Positions 1 to 5,312 of a stretch of 6,200 nucleotides of DNA are shown in pieces (the stretch's first letter is position 1; every line of letters begins with the position of its first letter). The stretch covers positions 1-6,200 of the forward strand of contig JAAXQI010000054.1 in assembly GCA_012974315.1 (NCBI GenBank), given 5' to 3'. The position numbers and the translations under genes were made by a program. This DNA is from Desulfobacterales bacterium (GTDB lineage: Bacteria > Desulfobacterota > Desulfobulbia > Desulfobulbales > BM004). The notes under the pieces are model-generated. The model was not told where the DNA came from, did no database searches, and saw nothing but the letters and a program-made list of their open reading frames with translations.

Positions 1-101
1 ATAATATACAGAAGTGTTAACTAACCTGGGCGTTAAATCACACCAAACAATGGCAAGAATGTTTAAAATCAGCAATATCATTTAATACTGGATATCATTA
101 G

Positions 102-115
102 TGTCCCAACGTTTA
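102..115 (+). repeat. Left terminal inverted repeat of the IS
   Basis: TGTCCCAACGTTTA is the exact reverse complement of 1402-1415. The transposase stop codon (complement of TTA, 113-115) is contained within it, which is a compact arrangement. Confidence 0.9.
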
Positions 116-1279
116 ATCGAATAATCTCAACTGGTTAGACGGGACGTTAATTTTGTTTTTGCAATCGTTTTTTGTAACTATCTGTAATAATGGCATTTTC
201 TCGAAAATGGTTAAGCTCAAAACCTGTAGAATTGTGTAGAGACTGGTCGTGATTTTGAGCCGTTTTTTGATTATGGCCACGATAACATAAACTGAAACTG
301 CAATCCAAACCTGGGATTTGACAGCGTTCTCGCTTGTGCCGAAAAATGATTTGATTCGTAGGTGCTGCTTGATCCATTTGAAGAACAGCTCCACCTGCCA
401 GCGGCACCGATACAAATCCGCTATGGTCTGTGCTGGTAATGTAAAGTTGTTTGTCAGGAAGACAAAAGTCTTTCCAGTCGTAGAATCGAAATACTTTATT
501 CTGCGCAACTTGTCCGGATAATCTTTTGAAGGGTAAAACCCTGCTAACCTGATTGTCTGGTCGCATTTTACTCCGGTGTCCTGTTCGGTTGGGTGGGAAT
601 AAATGCGGTGAAATCGAAAATTTGATTTGGCTCTGATAACGAAAAAAGCGGCCCATTGATTTATGTGAAATAGTCTGGCAAAATCCAGATATCCACGGTC
701 CATGATGTAAAAGCTGCCAGGCTCTGGAATCAATCTGTCGAGCACATTGACATCGTGAAGCTTGCCGTCGCTGATATGAATGAAGGTGGGGATGTTGCCA
801 CGCAAATCTAGAAGAGTATGCAATTTGATGGCTGCTTTGTTCTGTCGGAAGTTGGCCCAGGGGAAGACAGAGAGGCTGAGATCGATGGTTGTGGAATCGA
901 GAGCGTAAACGCTCTCGGTAAGTTCTATACCGAAATTTTCGTTGCGGTAGAGTTCTTGGGCCTCGTAGATTAGAAGTTGAGCGAAATCGGCATAGATTCG
1001 CCAATCGCGCTTCTTGTTTGCATTGGCTAAGGTGTTGCGAGCCACCTTGCTGCGAATGCCCATATGATATAACTTGTTGCTTTGTGCACGCAGGCAAGCT
1101 TCGATATCCCTGAGGCTTTCCCGATAAGTAAGTTGGGCGAAAACCATACAAAGATATTGGTCGAGGCAGCTGAAGCTCTTGACCTTGTGATGTCCTTGAT
1201 AGCGTTCCACACATTGACGAAATGAATGCATGGGAAGAAAATCGGTCACCTGAGAAAAAATAAGTTTGCCTGTATACAT
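113..1279 (-). CDS. IS4-family DDE transposase
   Basis: This 388-residue protein catalyses cut-and-paste movement of the surrounding IS by binding its inverted repeats. The N-terminal ~75 residues (F-S-Q-V then a conserved C-L-D-Q-Y-L-like segment) resemble the DUF4372 region found ahead of many IS4-type catalytic domains. The RNase H-like core shows the DDE triad: D128 in ALDSTTID, D194 in IMDRGYLDF, and E297. E297 sits in a perfect IS4 signature Y-(2)-R-(3)-E-(6)-K (Y290, R293, E297, K304). The start is well supported: AGGAGG at 1289-1294 lies 9 bases upstream of the ATG. The reading frame is uninterrupted and the length is normal, so the enzyme is probably functional. Family assignment is secure from the motifs; I do not assign a named IS. 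Confidence 0.95.
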   Translation of the reverse strand: MYTGKLIFSQVTDFLPMHSFRQCVERYQGHHKVKSFSCLDQYLCMVFAQLTYRESLRDIEACLRAQSNKLYHMGIRSKVARNTLANANKKRDWRIYADFAQLLIYEAQELYRNENFGIELTESVYALDSTTIDLSLSVFPWANFRQNKAAIKLHTLLDLRGNIPTFIHISDGKLHDVNVLDRLIPEPGSFYIMDRGYLDFARLFHINQWAAFFVIRAKSNFRFHRIYSHPTEQDTGVKCDQTIRLAGFYPSKDYPDKLRRIKYFDSTTGKTFVFLTNNFTLPAQTIADLYRCRWQVELFFKWIKQHLRIKSFFGTSENAVKSQVWIAVSVYVIVAIIKKRLKITTSLYTILQVLSLTIFEKMPLLQIVTKNDCKNKINVPSNQLRLFD

Positions 1280-1307
1280 GTATCTGTCCCTCCTGTTTGT
1301 TGCCGGG

Positions 1308-1337
1308 AGTATAGGAGACAGTACTTTGAGTTTTCAA
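1308..1337 (-). promoter_or_regulatory. Probable transposase promoter
   Basis: On the minus strand TTGAAA (1332-1337) and TATACT (1308-1313) are separated by 18 bases, close to the sigma-70 consensus. They lie about 30 bases upstream of the transposase start, with AGGAGG (1289-1294) in between. The assignment rests on pattern only. Confidence 0.55.
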
Positions 1338-1355
1338 GTCGATAACAGGCATAAT
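1326..1355 (+). promoter_or_regulatory. Possible outward promoter in the IS right end
   Basis: On the plus strand TTGAGT (1326-1331) and CATAAT (1350-1355) are 18 bases apart and point out of the IS toward the propeller gene at 1398. TATAGT at 1375-1380 is an alternative -10 without a good -35. Because the IS has displaced the native upstream region of that gene, an outward promoter of this kind is the most obvious local way it could be transcribed. The match is moderate and chance cannot be excluded in this A+T-rich stretch. Confidence 0.3.
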
Positions 1356-1397
1356 GTTTAAAAAATAACGTAATTATAGTTTAATACAACGCATTGC

Positions 1398-2546
1398 ATG
1401 CTAAACGTTGGGACAGCAGTGATATTTGGTATAACATTAAGCGTGATTCCTTCAGTGCCACGCGCGGAAATCCTGGCGATGCTGAATTACGAGTCAAAGC
1501 CCCAGCAGACCATCCGCCGCGAAGGAATTGCAATCATTGACGTGGATCCAGCGTCTGAAAATTTTGGCAACATCCTTTTGGACATTCCCCTGCCCCCTAA
1601 TCTTATCAACCATCACATCTTCTATAACAAGGACGCTTCCAAAGCATATTTAACAGCTTTAGGGCTAAGTGAACTGCGTGTAATGGACATGACCAGATTT
1701 CCCTATCGCATGAAAATAGTCGGAGTGCCTGAATGTCAGGTTGGCGAAGATATTGTTTTTTCAAATGATAACAAGACATGGTTTCTCACCTGCATGGGGT
1801 CGAGCAAGGTCATTATCGGGGATGCTGTCACAGATCAGCCGGTTAAGGTAATTTCACTATCCAAGCCATATCCGCACGGCATTGCACTCAATGAAGATAT
1901 TGACCGTATGATCATCACCAGCTCGGTTCGTGCATCGGACCTTGGTGACCCTGGTGAGACTGTGACTGTTCTCGAGGCCAGTACCGGAAAAGAGCTTTCC
2001 AGTCATAAACTTTCTAAAAAGCCGTCACCATCTGGTGTGGCCCCGGTTGAGGTCCTGTTTGTGCCAGGTGCAAAACCACCGACTGCATACGTCACCAATG
2101 TTTTCGGGGGAACAATCTGGGTTGGAACCTGGGATGCGGGGAAAAAAGACTTTAACTTTGTTGAAGCCTTTGATTTCAATTCTGTTGGAAGCGGTGTACC
2201 GCTTGAGATGTATTTCAATGAAAAGGGCGACAGGCTTTATGTAACAACGGCCAGCCCCGGACAGTTTCATATCTTCGATATCCGAAAAAGTTTACTGCAT
2301 CCGAAATTGTTAAAAACATTGCCGGTTGGAAACGGCGCCCATCATGTGGCATTCTCGCCTGATGGACGTTTGGCCTTTGTACAAAATAACTTTTTAGGCC
2401 TGCCGGGAATGGGCGACGGATCTGTGACTGTTATTGATATTGAGAAAGAGGAAGTTATAAGGAGCATGGATACGCTCAAAAACCAGGGACTTAACCCTAA
2501 TTCTATTGTTCTCCTGCCTGAGTGGCATCGTGATGCAGGACATTAA
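1398..2546 (+). CDS. YVTN-type beta-propeller protein, 5' end replaced by IS sequence
   Basis: This 382-residue protein is most likely an exported or periplasmic beta-propeller of the YVTN/YncE-like class; its substrate is unknown. Blade-like repeats are visible: IAIIDVDP near 44-51, KAYLTALG near 82-89, HGIALNEDIDRMIITSS near 160-176, AYVTNVFGGTIWVG near 230-243, DRLYVTTASPGQFHIFDI near 278-295, and the typical last blade HHVAFSPDGRLAFVQN then GSVTVIDI (315-348). Residues 7-23 are hydrophobic and end near P-R-A, like the core of a secretion signal, but the positively charged N-region is missing. Residues 1-5 are encoded by the end of the IS, and there is no good ribosome binding site before the ATG at 1398. 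Alternatives are GTG at 1419, preceded by GGGA at 1410-1413, and ATG at 1479, which would drop the signal. The gene is probably 5'-truncated; the propeller body is intact. Confidence 0.75.
   Translation: MLNVGTAVIFGITLSVIPSVPRAEILAMLNYESKPQQTIRREGIAIIDVDPASENFGNILLDIPLPPNLINHHIFYNKDASKAYLTALGLSELRVMDMTRFPYRMKIVGVPECQVGEDIVFSNDNKTWFLTCMGSSKVIIGDAVTDQPVKVISLSKPYPHGIALNEDIDRMIITSSVRASDLGDPGETVTVLEASTGKELSSHKLSKKPSPSGVAPVEVLFVPGAKPPTAYVTNVFGGTIWVGTWDAGKKDFNFVEAFDFNSVGSGVPLEMYFNEKGDRLYVTTASPGQFHIFDIRKSLLHPKLLKTLPVGNGAHHVAFSPDGRLAFVQNNFLGLPGMGDGSVTVIDIEKEEVIRSMDTLKNQGLNPNSIVLLPEWHRDAGH
1402..1415 (-). repeat. Right terminal inverted repeat of the IS
   Basis: TAAACGTTGGGACA is the exact reverse complement of 102-115. 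In the plus-strand frame of the adjacent propeller gene it is read through as coding sequence (residues L-N-V-G-T), so the IS end has been captured as the apparent N-terminus of that gene. Confidence 0.9.
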
Positions 2547-2566
2547 ATGTAATATGTTTTAAAAAT

Positions 2567-2604
2567 ACAAGCCCCAACATGTATTCTGATGCTGGGGCTT
2601 TTTG
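2567..2604 (+). terminator. Rho-independent terminator after the propeller gene
   Basis: AAGCCCCA (2569-2576) pairs with TGGGGCTT (2593-2600), with a further CAT/ATG pairing inside, and is followed by a T run (2599-2603). It starts about 20 bases after the propeller stop codon. On the minus strand the same stem is followed by TATTTTT, so it may act in both directions and also end the convergent lipoprotein transcript. Confidence 0.85.
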
Positions 2605-2627
2605 TCGGACTCAAAAAAGAAGTCATG

Positions 2628-2648
2628 AGTATTGTGTCCCCGGATTTT
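2628..2648 (+). repeat. Dispersed GTCCCC repeat, copy 1
   Basis: This 21-base segment matches 4353-4373 at 19 of 21 positions (core TATTGTGTCCCC here, TATTATGTCCCC there). It lies 36 bases beyond the stop codon of a minus-strand gene, as the second copy lies just beyond the stop of the DUF3750 gene. The function is unknown; it resembles short intergenic repeats of REP type. Confidence 0.6.
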
Positions 2649-2684
2649 ACCAGATTTATGGGTCTTCCAAATTTTCAGTCTGGT

Positions 2685-3181
2685 TTATCTGAGTTTAATT
2701 CTCATTCTTCCACCATTACCATCATATCCGTCCCCAGGCTGAATTAAATCCGGAGTGTAGACTTCAATTTTGTTCTCTTCTAAAAACTTAACCACGGTGT
2801 AATTCTGGATTGAATACCAGAACCCCACCTGCTTGCCTTCCGGGTCGAGAATATAGTAGGCCAAATAATTATGTCCTGGTCTCCTGTCTTGCGGATCGAT
2901 GGTACGTATCCACTTCTGAATCTGTGCAGAGTCAACATTCGGTATGCTTGTCCATTGATCAGTGACCAACAGGTAATCCTTATGAACGCCTAAAATAGCA
3001 TTCGGTTTATCATATCCGCCGCTGGTATAATAATTGTAATCCGGCAGGACCTGATAGGATAAAAACATCTGGTCGAGCTCCCGGTCAAAATGAAAAGTCC
3101 CGTAGTTTCCAGTACTGGCACATCCTGAAAGAAAGAAATTACGGTTATCAGCAGAAGTAATTTTTGAAAAGCTTTATTCAT
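2685..3181 (-). pseudogene. Small lipoprotein gene, frameshifted at a TTTC repeat
   Basis: Translation from ATG at 3181 has an excellent ribosome binding site (GGGAGGG about 7 bases upstream). It gives MNKAFQKLLLLITVISFF, a lipoprotein signal sequence, then leaves frame and stops at 2990. The continuation lies in another frame: SGCASTGNYGTFHFDRELDQ leads straight into a 127-residue open segment (2685-3068) rich in Tyr and Trp. The break is at TTCTTTCTTTC. One extra TTTC unit restores I-S-F-F-L-S-G-C-A, an exact lipobox with Cys22, and a protein of about 166 residues. The mature part matches no family I can name. It could be a decayed gene, a phase-variable gene in the off state, or an assembly error. 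An internal start at ATG 3068, with GGGAG 9 bases upstream, could give a cytoplasmic product, but the lipobox argues against that being the normal form. Confidence 0.75.
3127..3138 (-). repeat. (TTTC)3 tetranucleotide repeat in the lipoprotein signal sequence
   Basis: The plus strand reads GAAAGAAAGAAA, which is TTTC three times on the coding strand. Three units put the lipobox out of frame; four units would put it in frame. The tract is short for a classical phase-variable repeat. Confidence 0.8.
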
Positions 3182-3231
3182 TAGAGTTCCCTCCCTGTAG
3201 AGGTTTAAATACTGGGAAATATATGAAATAA

Positions 3232-3260
3232 ATTATAATGAACTGGATGGCCTTAATCAA
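3232..3260 (-). promoter_or_regulatory. Sigma-70-type promoter of the lipoprotein gene
   Basis: On the minus strand TTGATT (3255-3260) and TATAAT (3232-3237) are separated by exactly 17 bases. This is a near-consensus promoter about 50 bases upstream of the start codon at 3181. The surviving promoter and ribosome binding site suggest the frameshift is recent or reversible. Confidence 0.7.
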
Positions 3261-3328
3261 GTGGTTCAGCGTGCTGGGCATAAAGCTGTTCGTAATGTAA
3301 TAATGGGTTTGTCTGCCCCTGCTTTCAA

Positions 3329-3856
3329 TTAAAGGTCCGGGCGATATTTTAGCTGTATGCCTTTTAGAAAATTACGTAAAATCTGATCTTTGCATTCACG
3401 GTAGTGTTTATGGTCCGGCTTACGAAAAAACGCACTTAATTCGTGTTTACTTATGCGAAAATTAGCCAGATCCAGGATATCCAACACATCATCTGCTTTC
3501 AGGTTGAGTGCGATTTTCAATTTCATGAAAACGTTATTGTTAGTTAAATGTTTCTCTGGCTTGGGTTGAGGCTTTTCTTTTTTGCTTCGTTTGATGATAT
3601 TGTCAGTTAAACGCTTATCAGGCTCAGGTTGCGACCCTTCTTTTTTACCTCGTTTATCAATAATCAAACCATTGAGGAAAATCGCCAGATGGGTGTCGCT
3701 GCAATTCAGATACGCAGGGTCATCATCTTTCTTTAACCAATTGCTTATCTGCTCCCGTGTTGTCTCATGATCAGCCAAGCCGAATACAGCAATCATTTTC
3801 GAATCGCTCAAGTCGAATGCATAGCGGATACGGCGTAAAATATTGTTATTGGTCAT
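3329..3856 (-). CDS. yehS: YehS-like DUF1456 protein with a duplicated linker
   Basis: This 175-residue, probably cytoplasmic protein has two DUF1456 repeats. Repeat one is about residues 5-66 (NNILRRIRYAFDLSDSKM, REQISNWLKKDDDPAY, LAIFLNGLI). Repeat two is about 107-170 (FMKLKIALNLKADDVLDIL, PDHKHYRECKDQILRNFLKG). The architecture matches E. coli YehS, which from memory is about 156 residues with one short charged linker; no biochemical function is established. The extra length here comes from the linker, where residues 68-88 and 89-109 are a diverged tandem duplication (12 of 21 identical). The start is supported by GGAGA at 3863-3867, six bases before ATG. It lies 98 bases downstream of the small membrane protein gene and may or may not share its transcript. 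Confidence 0.9.
   Translation of the reverse strand: MTNNNILRRIRYAFDLSDSKMIAVFGLADHETTREQISNWLKKDDDPAYLNCSDTHLAIFLNGLIIDKRGKKEGSQPEPDKRLTDNIIKRSKKEKPQPKPEKHLTNNNVFMKLKIALNLKADDVLDILDLANFRISKHELSAFFRKPDHKHYRECKDQILRNFLKGIQLKYRPDL
3530..3655 (-). repeat. 63-bp tandem duplication inside the yehS-like gene
   Basis: Segments 3530-3592 and 3593-3655 align without gaps at 47 of 63 bases. They encode two copies of a Lys/Pro-rich linker of the form K-R-x-K-K-E-x-x-Q-P-x-P-x-K-x-L-T-x-N. The unit length is a multiple of three, so the frame is kept. Divergence to about 75% indicates the duplication is not recent. Confidence 0.75.
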
Positions 3857-3954
3857 AAAAAGTCTCCAATCTGAACTGCAGCCAGGATAAATAAACTTTC
3901 GGTCTGATTACTTTAGAAATTTTAACACTTTTTTCAGTTTGATTTCTTTATCTG

Positions 3955-4314
3955 TTAACTGCCGGGAATGTCACTTTTATCCTGTATGCGACCAACTCTA
4001 TAAGAGTCGATAATACCAACGAGCAAAGAAATGATTAAAACAGCCGAAGCAATATTAAGGAGCTTTGCATCAGTGCCCGTTGATTGCCTTGTTACTAATT
4101 CTGTAATTGCTGCGATATCAGGTTGAACTTCACCACGTTGGATTTTCTCGAATATTTGTAGAGCCCTTTCAACCGTTTTGGAAACCACCAGATAGAGCGA
4201 TATAAATGCAGAACCAGCCAGGACGGTACCGGTAAGATGTTTCTTTAAGAAAAAATGCCCGGCACCAGGAAATACAAAGGCTGATAACAGGGCCGCTTTC
4301 ATTGATTTTTTCAT
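3955..4314 (-). CDS. Small integral membrane protein
   Basis: This 119-residue protein has no function I recognise. The N-terminus is basic (MKKSMK), followed by a hydrophobic stretch and the motif FPGAGHFFLKKHLTG (15-29). That PGxGHF-x-L-x-K-x-x-x-G pattern is seen in small membrane proteins of the TM2/DUF5683-like type. Likely membrane helices are about 28-45 and 84-104, with a shorter hydrophobic segment at 7-16. Between them is a polar, probably helical loop (46-83, ERALQIFEKIQRGEVQPDIA). The ribosome binding site before ATG 4314 is weak, and ATG 4302 (residue 5) is an alternative start. It is 60 bases downstream of the DUF3750 lipoprotein gene, with a dispersed repeat in the gap. Confidence 0.75.
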   Translation of the reverse strand: MKKSMKAALLSAFVFPGAGHFFLKKHLTGTVLAGSAFISLYLVVSKTVERALQIFEKIQRGEVQPDIAAITELVTRQSTGTDAKLLNIASAVLIISLLVGIIDSYRVGRIQDKSDIPGS

Positions 4315-4352
4315 TCAATATACCAGTATTCAAAACACTGCGACTAAAAATT

Positions 4353-4373
4353 AGTATTATGTCCCCGCATTTT
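4353..4373 (+). repeat. Dispersed GTCCCC repeat, copy 2
   Basis: TATTATGTCCCC (4355-4366) is repeated exactly in inverted orientation at 5207-5218. With flanking bases it matches 2628-2648 at 19 of 21 positions. It abuts the DUF3750 stop codon at 4375. GACTA (4342-4346) and TAGTC (4376-4380) on either side could pair to form a hairpin around it. Confidence 0.65.
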
Positions 4374-4374
4374 C

Positions 4375-4929
4375 CTAGTCCGTGTAACCGCTACCAATAG
4401 CGGCAAAGGGAAGGTTTAAATTCAGTTCAGGTACCTGATTGGCTATCCAGCCGGTGAATGTGTTGCTGTTGGGGCCCGGAAAGACTTTATAGGTCGTTTT
4501 CCAGGGGTAGGAATTGGCAGCCTTGTCGACAGAATTAATCAGACTATCGACCCCCTCTCCTCTATACTCCATGATGACCTCAGGCTTTTCTCCATACCAG
4601 TAGCGGTCTGGGACATCGTAGCGGATATTCAGAACCGGCTGGTTGTGATGGCTGCGCCAACCGACCACGTCGTAAACTGTGTAAGAGGTTTCGCCGGTGC
4701 GCTTTGCCGCGATCCAGGTGTGGATGGCAAACCAGCCGCGCCAGCCCCAGGCTTTGGCGCCATAAACCTGGAGTACTGCCTCGTTTGTGCTGGCAGGGTC
4801 TGGCGCGATCCCGGCAGAGTCACGACTGGCGGTACGCCAGTCTTTATCAGTAGAACAGCCTGCCAGGATCAAGCCGTGCAGGACAAGAACCAGCAGGAAT
4901 CGTATGGTTTTTATCTGGAGAGGATTCAT
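4375..4929 (-). CDS. DUF3750 family lipoprotein
   Basis: This 184-residue protein of unknown function is predicted to be lipid-anchored in the envelope. A signal sequence (residues 6-24) ends in the lipobox L-A-G-C with Cys25. The mature domain carries the features I associate with DUF3750: VYGAKAWGWRGWFAIHTWIA (55-74), YDVVGW near 86-91, DRYWYG near 108-113, and PGPNSNTF (151-158) followed by VPELNLNLPFAAIG. The conserved H-T-W (70-72) and N-S-N-T (154-157) segments are candidate functional residues, but no activity is known to me. The ATG overlaps the stop codon of the upstream zinc-ribbon gene (ATGA), implying translational coupling; there is no strong ribosome binding site of its own. Confidence 0.88.
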   Translation of the reverse strand: MNPLQIKTIRFLLVLVLHGLILAGCSTDKDWRTASRDSAGIAPDPASTNEAVLQVYGAKAWGWRGWFAIHTWIAAKRTGETSYTVYDVVGWRSHHNQPVLNIRYDVPDRYWYGEKPEVIMEYRGEGVDSLINSVDKAANSYPWKTTYKVFPGPNSNTFTGWIANQVPELNLNLPFAAIGSGYTD

Positions 4930-5156
4930 GCTTCATCTTTACAGGATCGGCAGACCCCCTTGGTGCCGAGACTTTTCTTGCCGCAACGTTTGCAGACTTC
5001 AAATTCGGGAATCAGGCCGAACAGGGCAAGAATAACTACGATAATACCGGTGACCACCGGTACGGCTGCTGTTTCTATTTCCGGATCATAGTTTACCCAA
5101 CCCATTATTATCGCAAAAAAACCGATACAGAGGGCGGTGTTTTTCATGCTCATCAT
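4926..5156 (-). CDS. Two-helix membrane protein with zinc-ribbon tail
   Basis: This 76-residue protein has two hydrophobic helices (about 6-20 and 31-50). They are followed by a short cytoplasmic-type tail with paired cysteines C55-x-x-C58 and C69-x-x-C72, a zinc-ribbon pattern. Nothing in it reveals a function; tails like this usually bind zinc and mediate protein contacts. Its stop codon overlaps the ATG of the DUF3750 lipoprotein by four bases, so the two are probably co-translated and may act together at the inner membrane. Three Met codons near the start (5156, 5153, 5147) make the exact N-terminus uncertain; AGAGAG lies just upstream of the first. Confidence 0.8.
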   Translation of the reverse strand: MMSMKNTALCIGFFAIIMGWVNYDPEIETAAVPVVTGIIVVILALFGLIPEFEVCKRCGKKSLGTKGVCRSCKDEA

Positions 5157-5200
5157 AAGGCTCTCTTTAAAATATGGAATTTTATGGAGTTAGTTTAACA

Positions 5201-5241
5201 GAAAAAGGGGACATAATAAAAAATAAATCTGCCCCTCTTTT
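5201..5241. repeat. Inverted GTCCCC repeat copy 3 within a hairpin
   Basis: GGGGACATAATA (5207-5218) is the exact reverse complement of 4355-4366. The same copy forms a hairpin: AAAAAGGGG (5202-5210) pairs with CCCCTCTTT (5232-5240) with one mismatch and a 21-base loop. Read on the minus strand the structure ends in CCCCTTTTT, so it could also serve as a terminator between the PBP remnant and the zinc-ribbon gene. The right arm (AATCTGCCCCT) partly resembles GTCTGCCCCT at 3311-3320. Confidence 0.6.
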
Positions 5242-5312
5242 GAGATCGTCGTTAAGCCAATGTCTTTTTTATCCCACAATCCTGCATTGTTTTGTTCACC
5301 ACCTGGCGAACA

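Larger units (their letters stand above)
102..1415 (-). mobile_element. Complete IS4-family insertion sequence, 1314 bp
   Basis: The element is bounded by 14-bp perfect terminal inverted repeats (102-115 and 1402-1415, outer sequence TGTCCCAACGTTTA). It contains one intact minus-strand transposase gene that fills almost its whole length, and the transposase stop codon lies inside the left repeat. Size, single ORF and DDE motifs fit the IS4 family. The bases flanking the two ends (about 92-101 and 1416-1425) do not match each other, so no target-site duplication is visible. IS4-family elements normally leave one, so the flanks may have been rearranged after insertion. The open frame and intact ends mean it could still be active. 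The right end has landed in the signal-peptide region of the neighbouring beta-propeller gene. Confidence 0.9.

Noticed and set aside
1..101. Possible gene fragment to the left of the IS, with one frame open from 5 to 85.
   Set aside because: It is bounded by stops on both sides, too short, matches no family I know, and does not supply the missing 5' end of the propeller gene.
318..521. Plus-strand 67-codon frame and minus-strand 61-codon frame (1027-1212) inside the transposase.
   Set aside because: They are shadows of the transposase gene with no supporting signals.
2003..2270. Short open frames on both strands inside the propeller gene.
   Set aside because: They overlap a well-supported coding frame, lack ribosome binding sites and show no domain features.
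4629..5091. Plus-strand open frames of up to 148 codons opposite the DUF3750 and zinc-ribbon genes.
   Set aside because: They are antisense to genes with clear lipobox, family motifs and CxxC pairs; composition is typical of shadow frames.
2685..5160. Possible integron cassette array: consecutive small same-strand genes separated by short repeats.
   Set aside because: The intergenic repeats lack paired attC core boxes (GTTRRRY with RYYYAAC), and no integrase is present. A lone GTTAAGC near 5249 is not enough.
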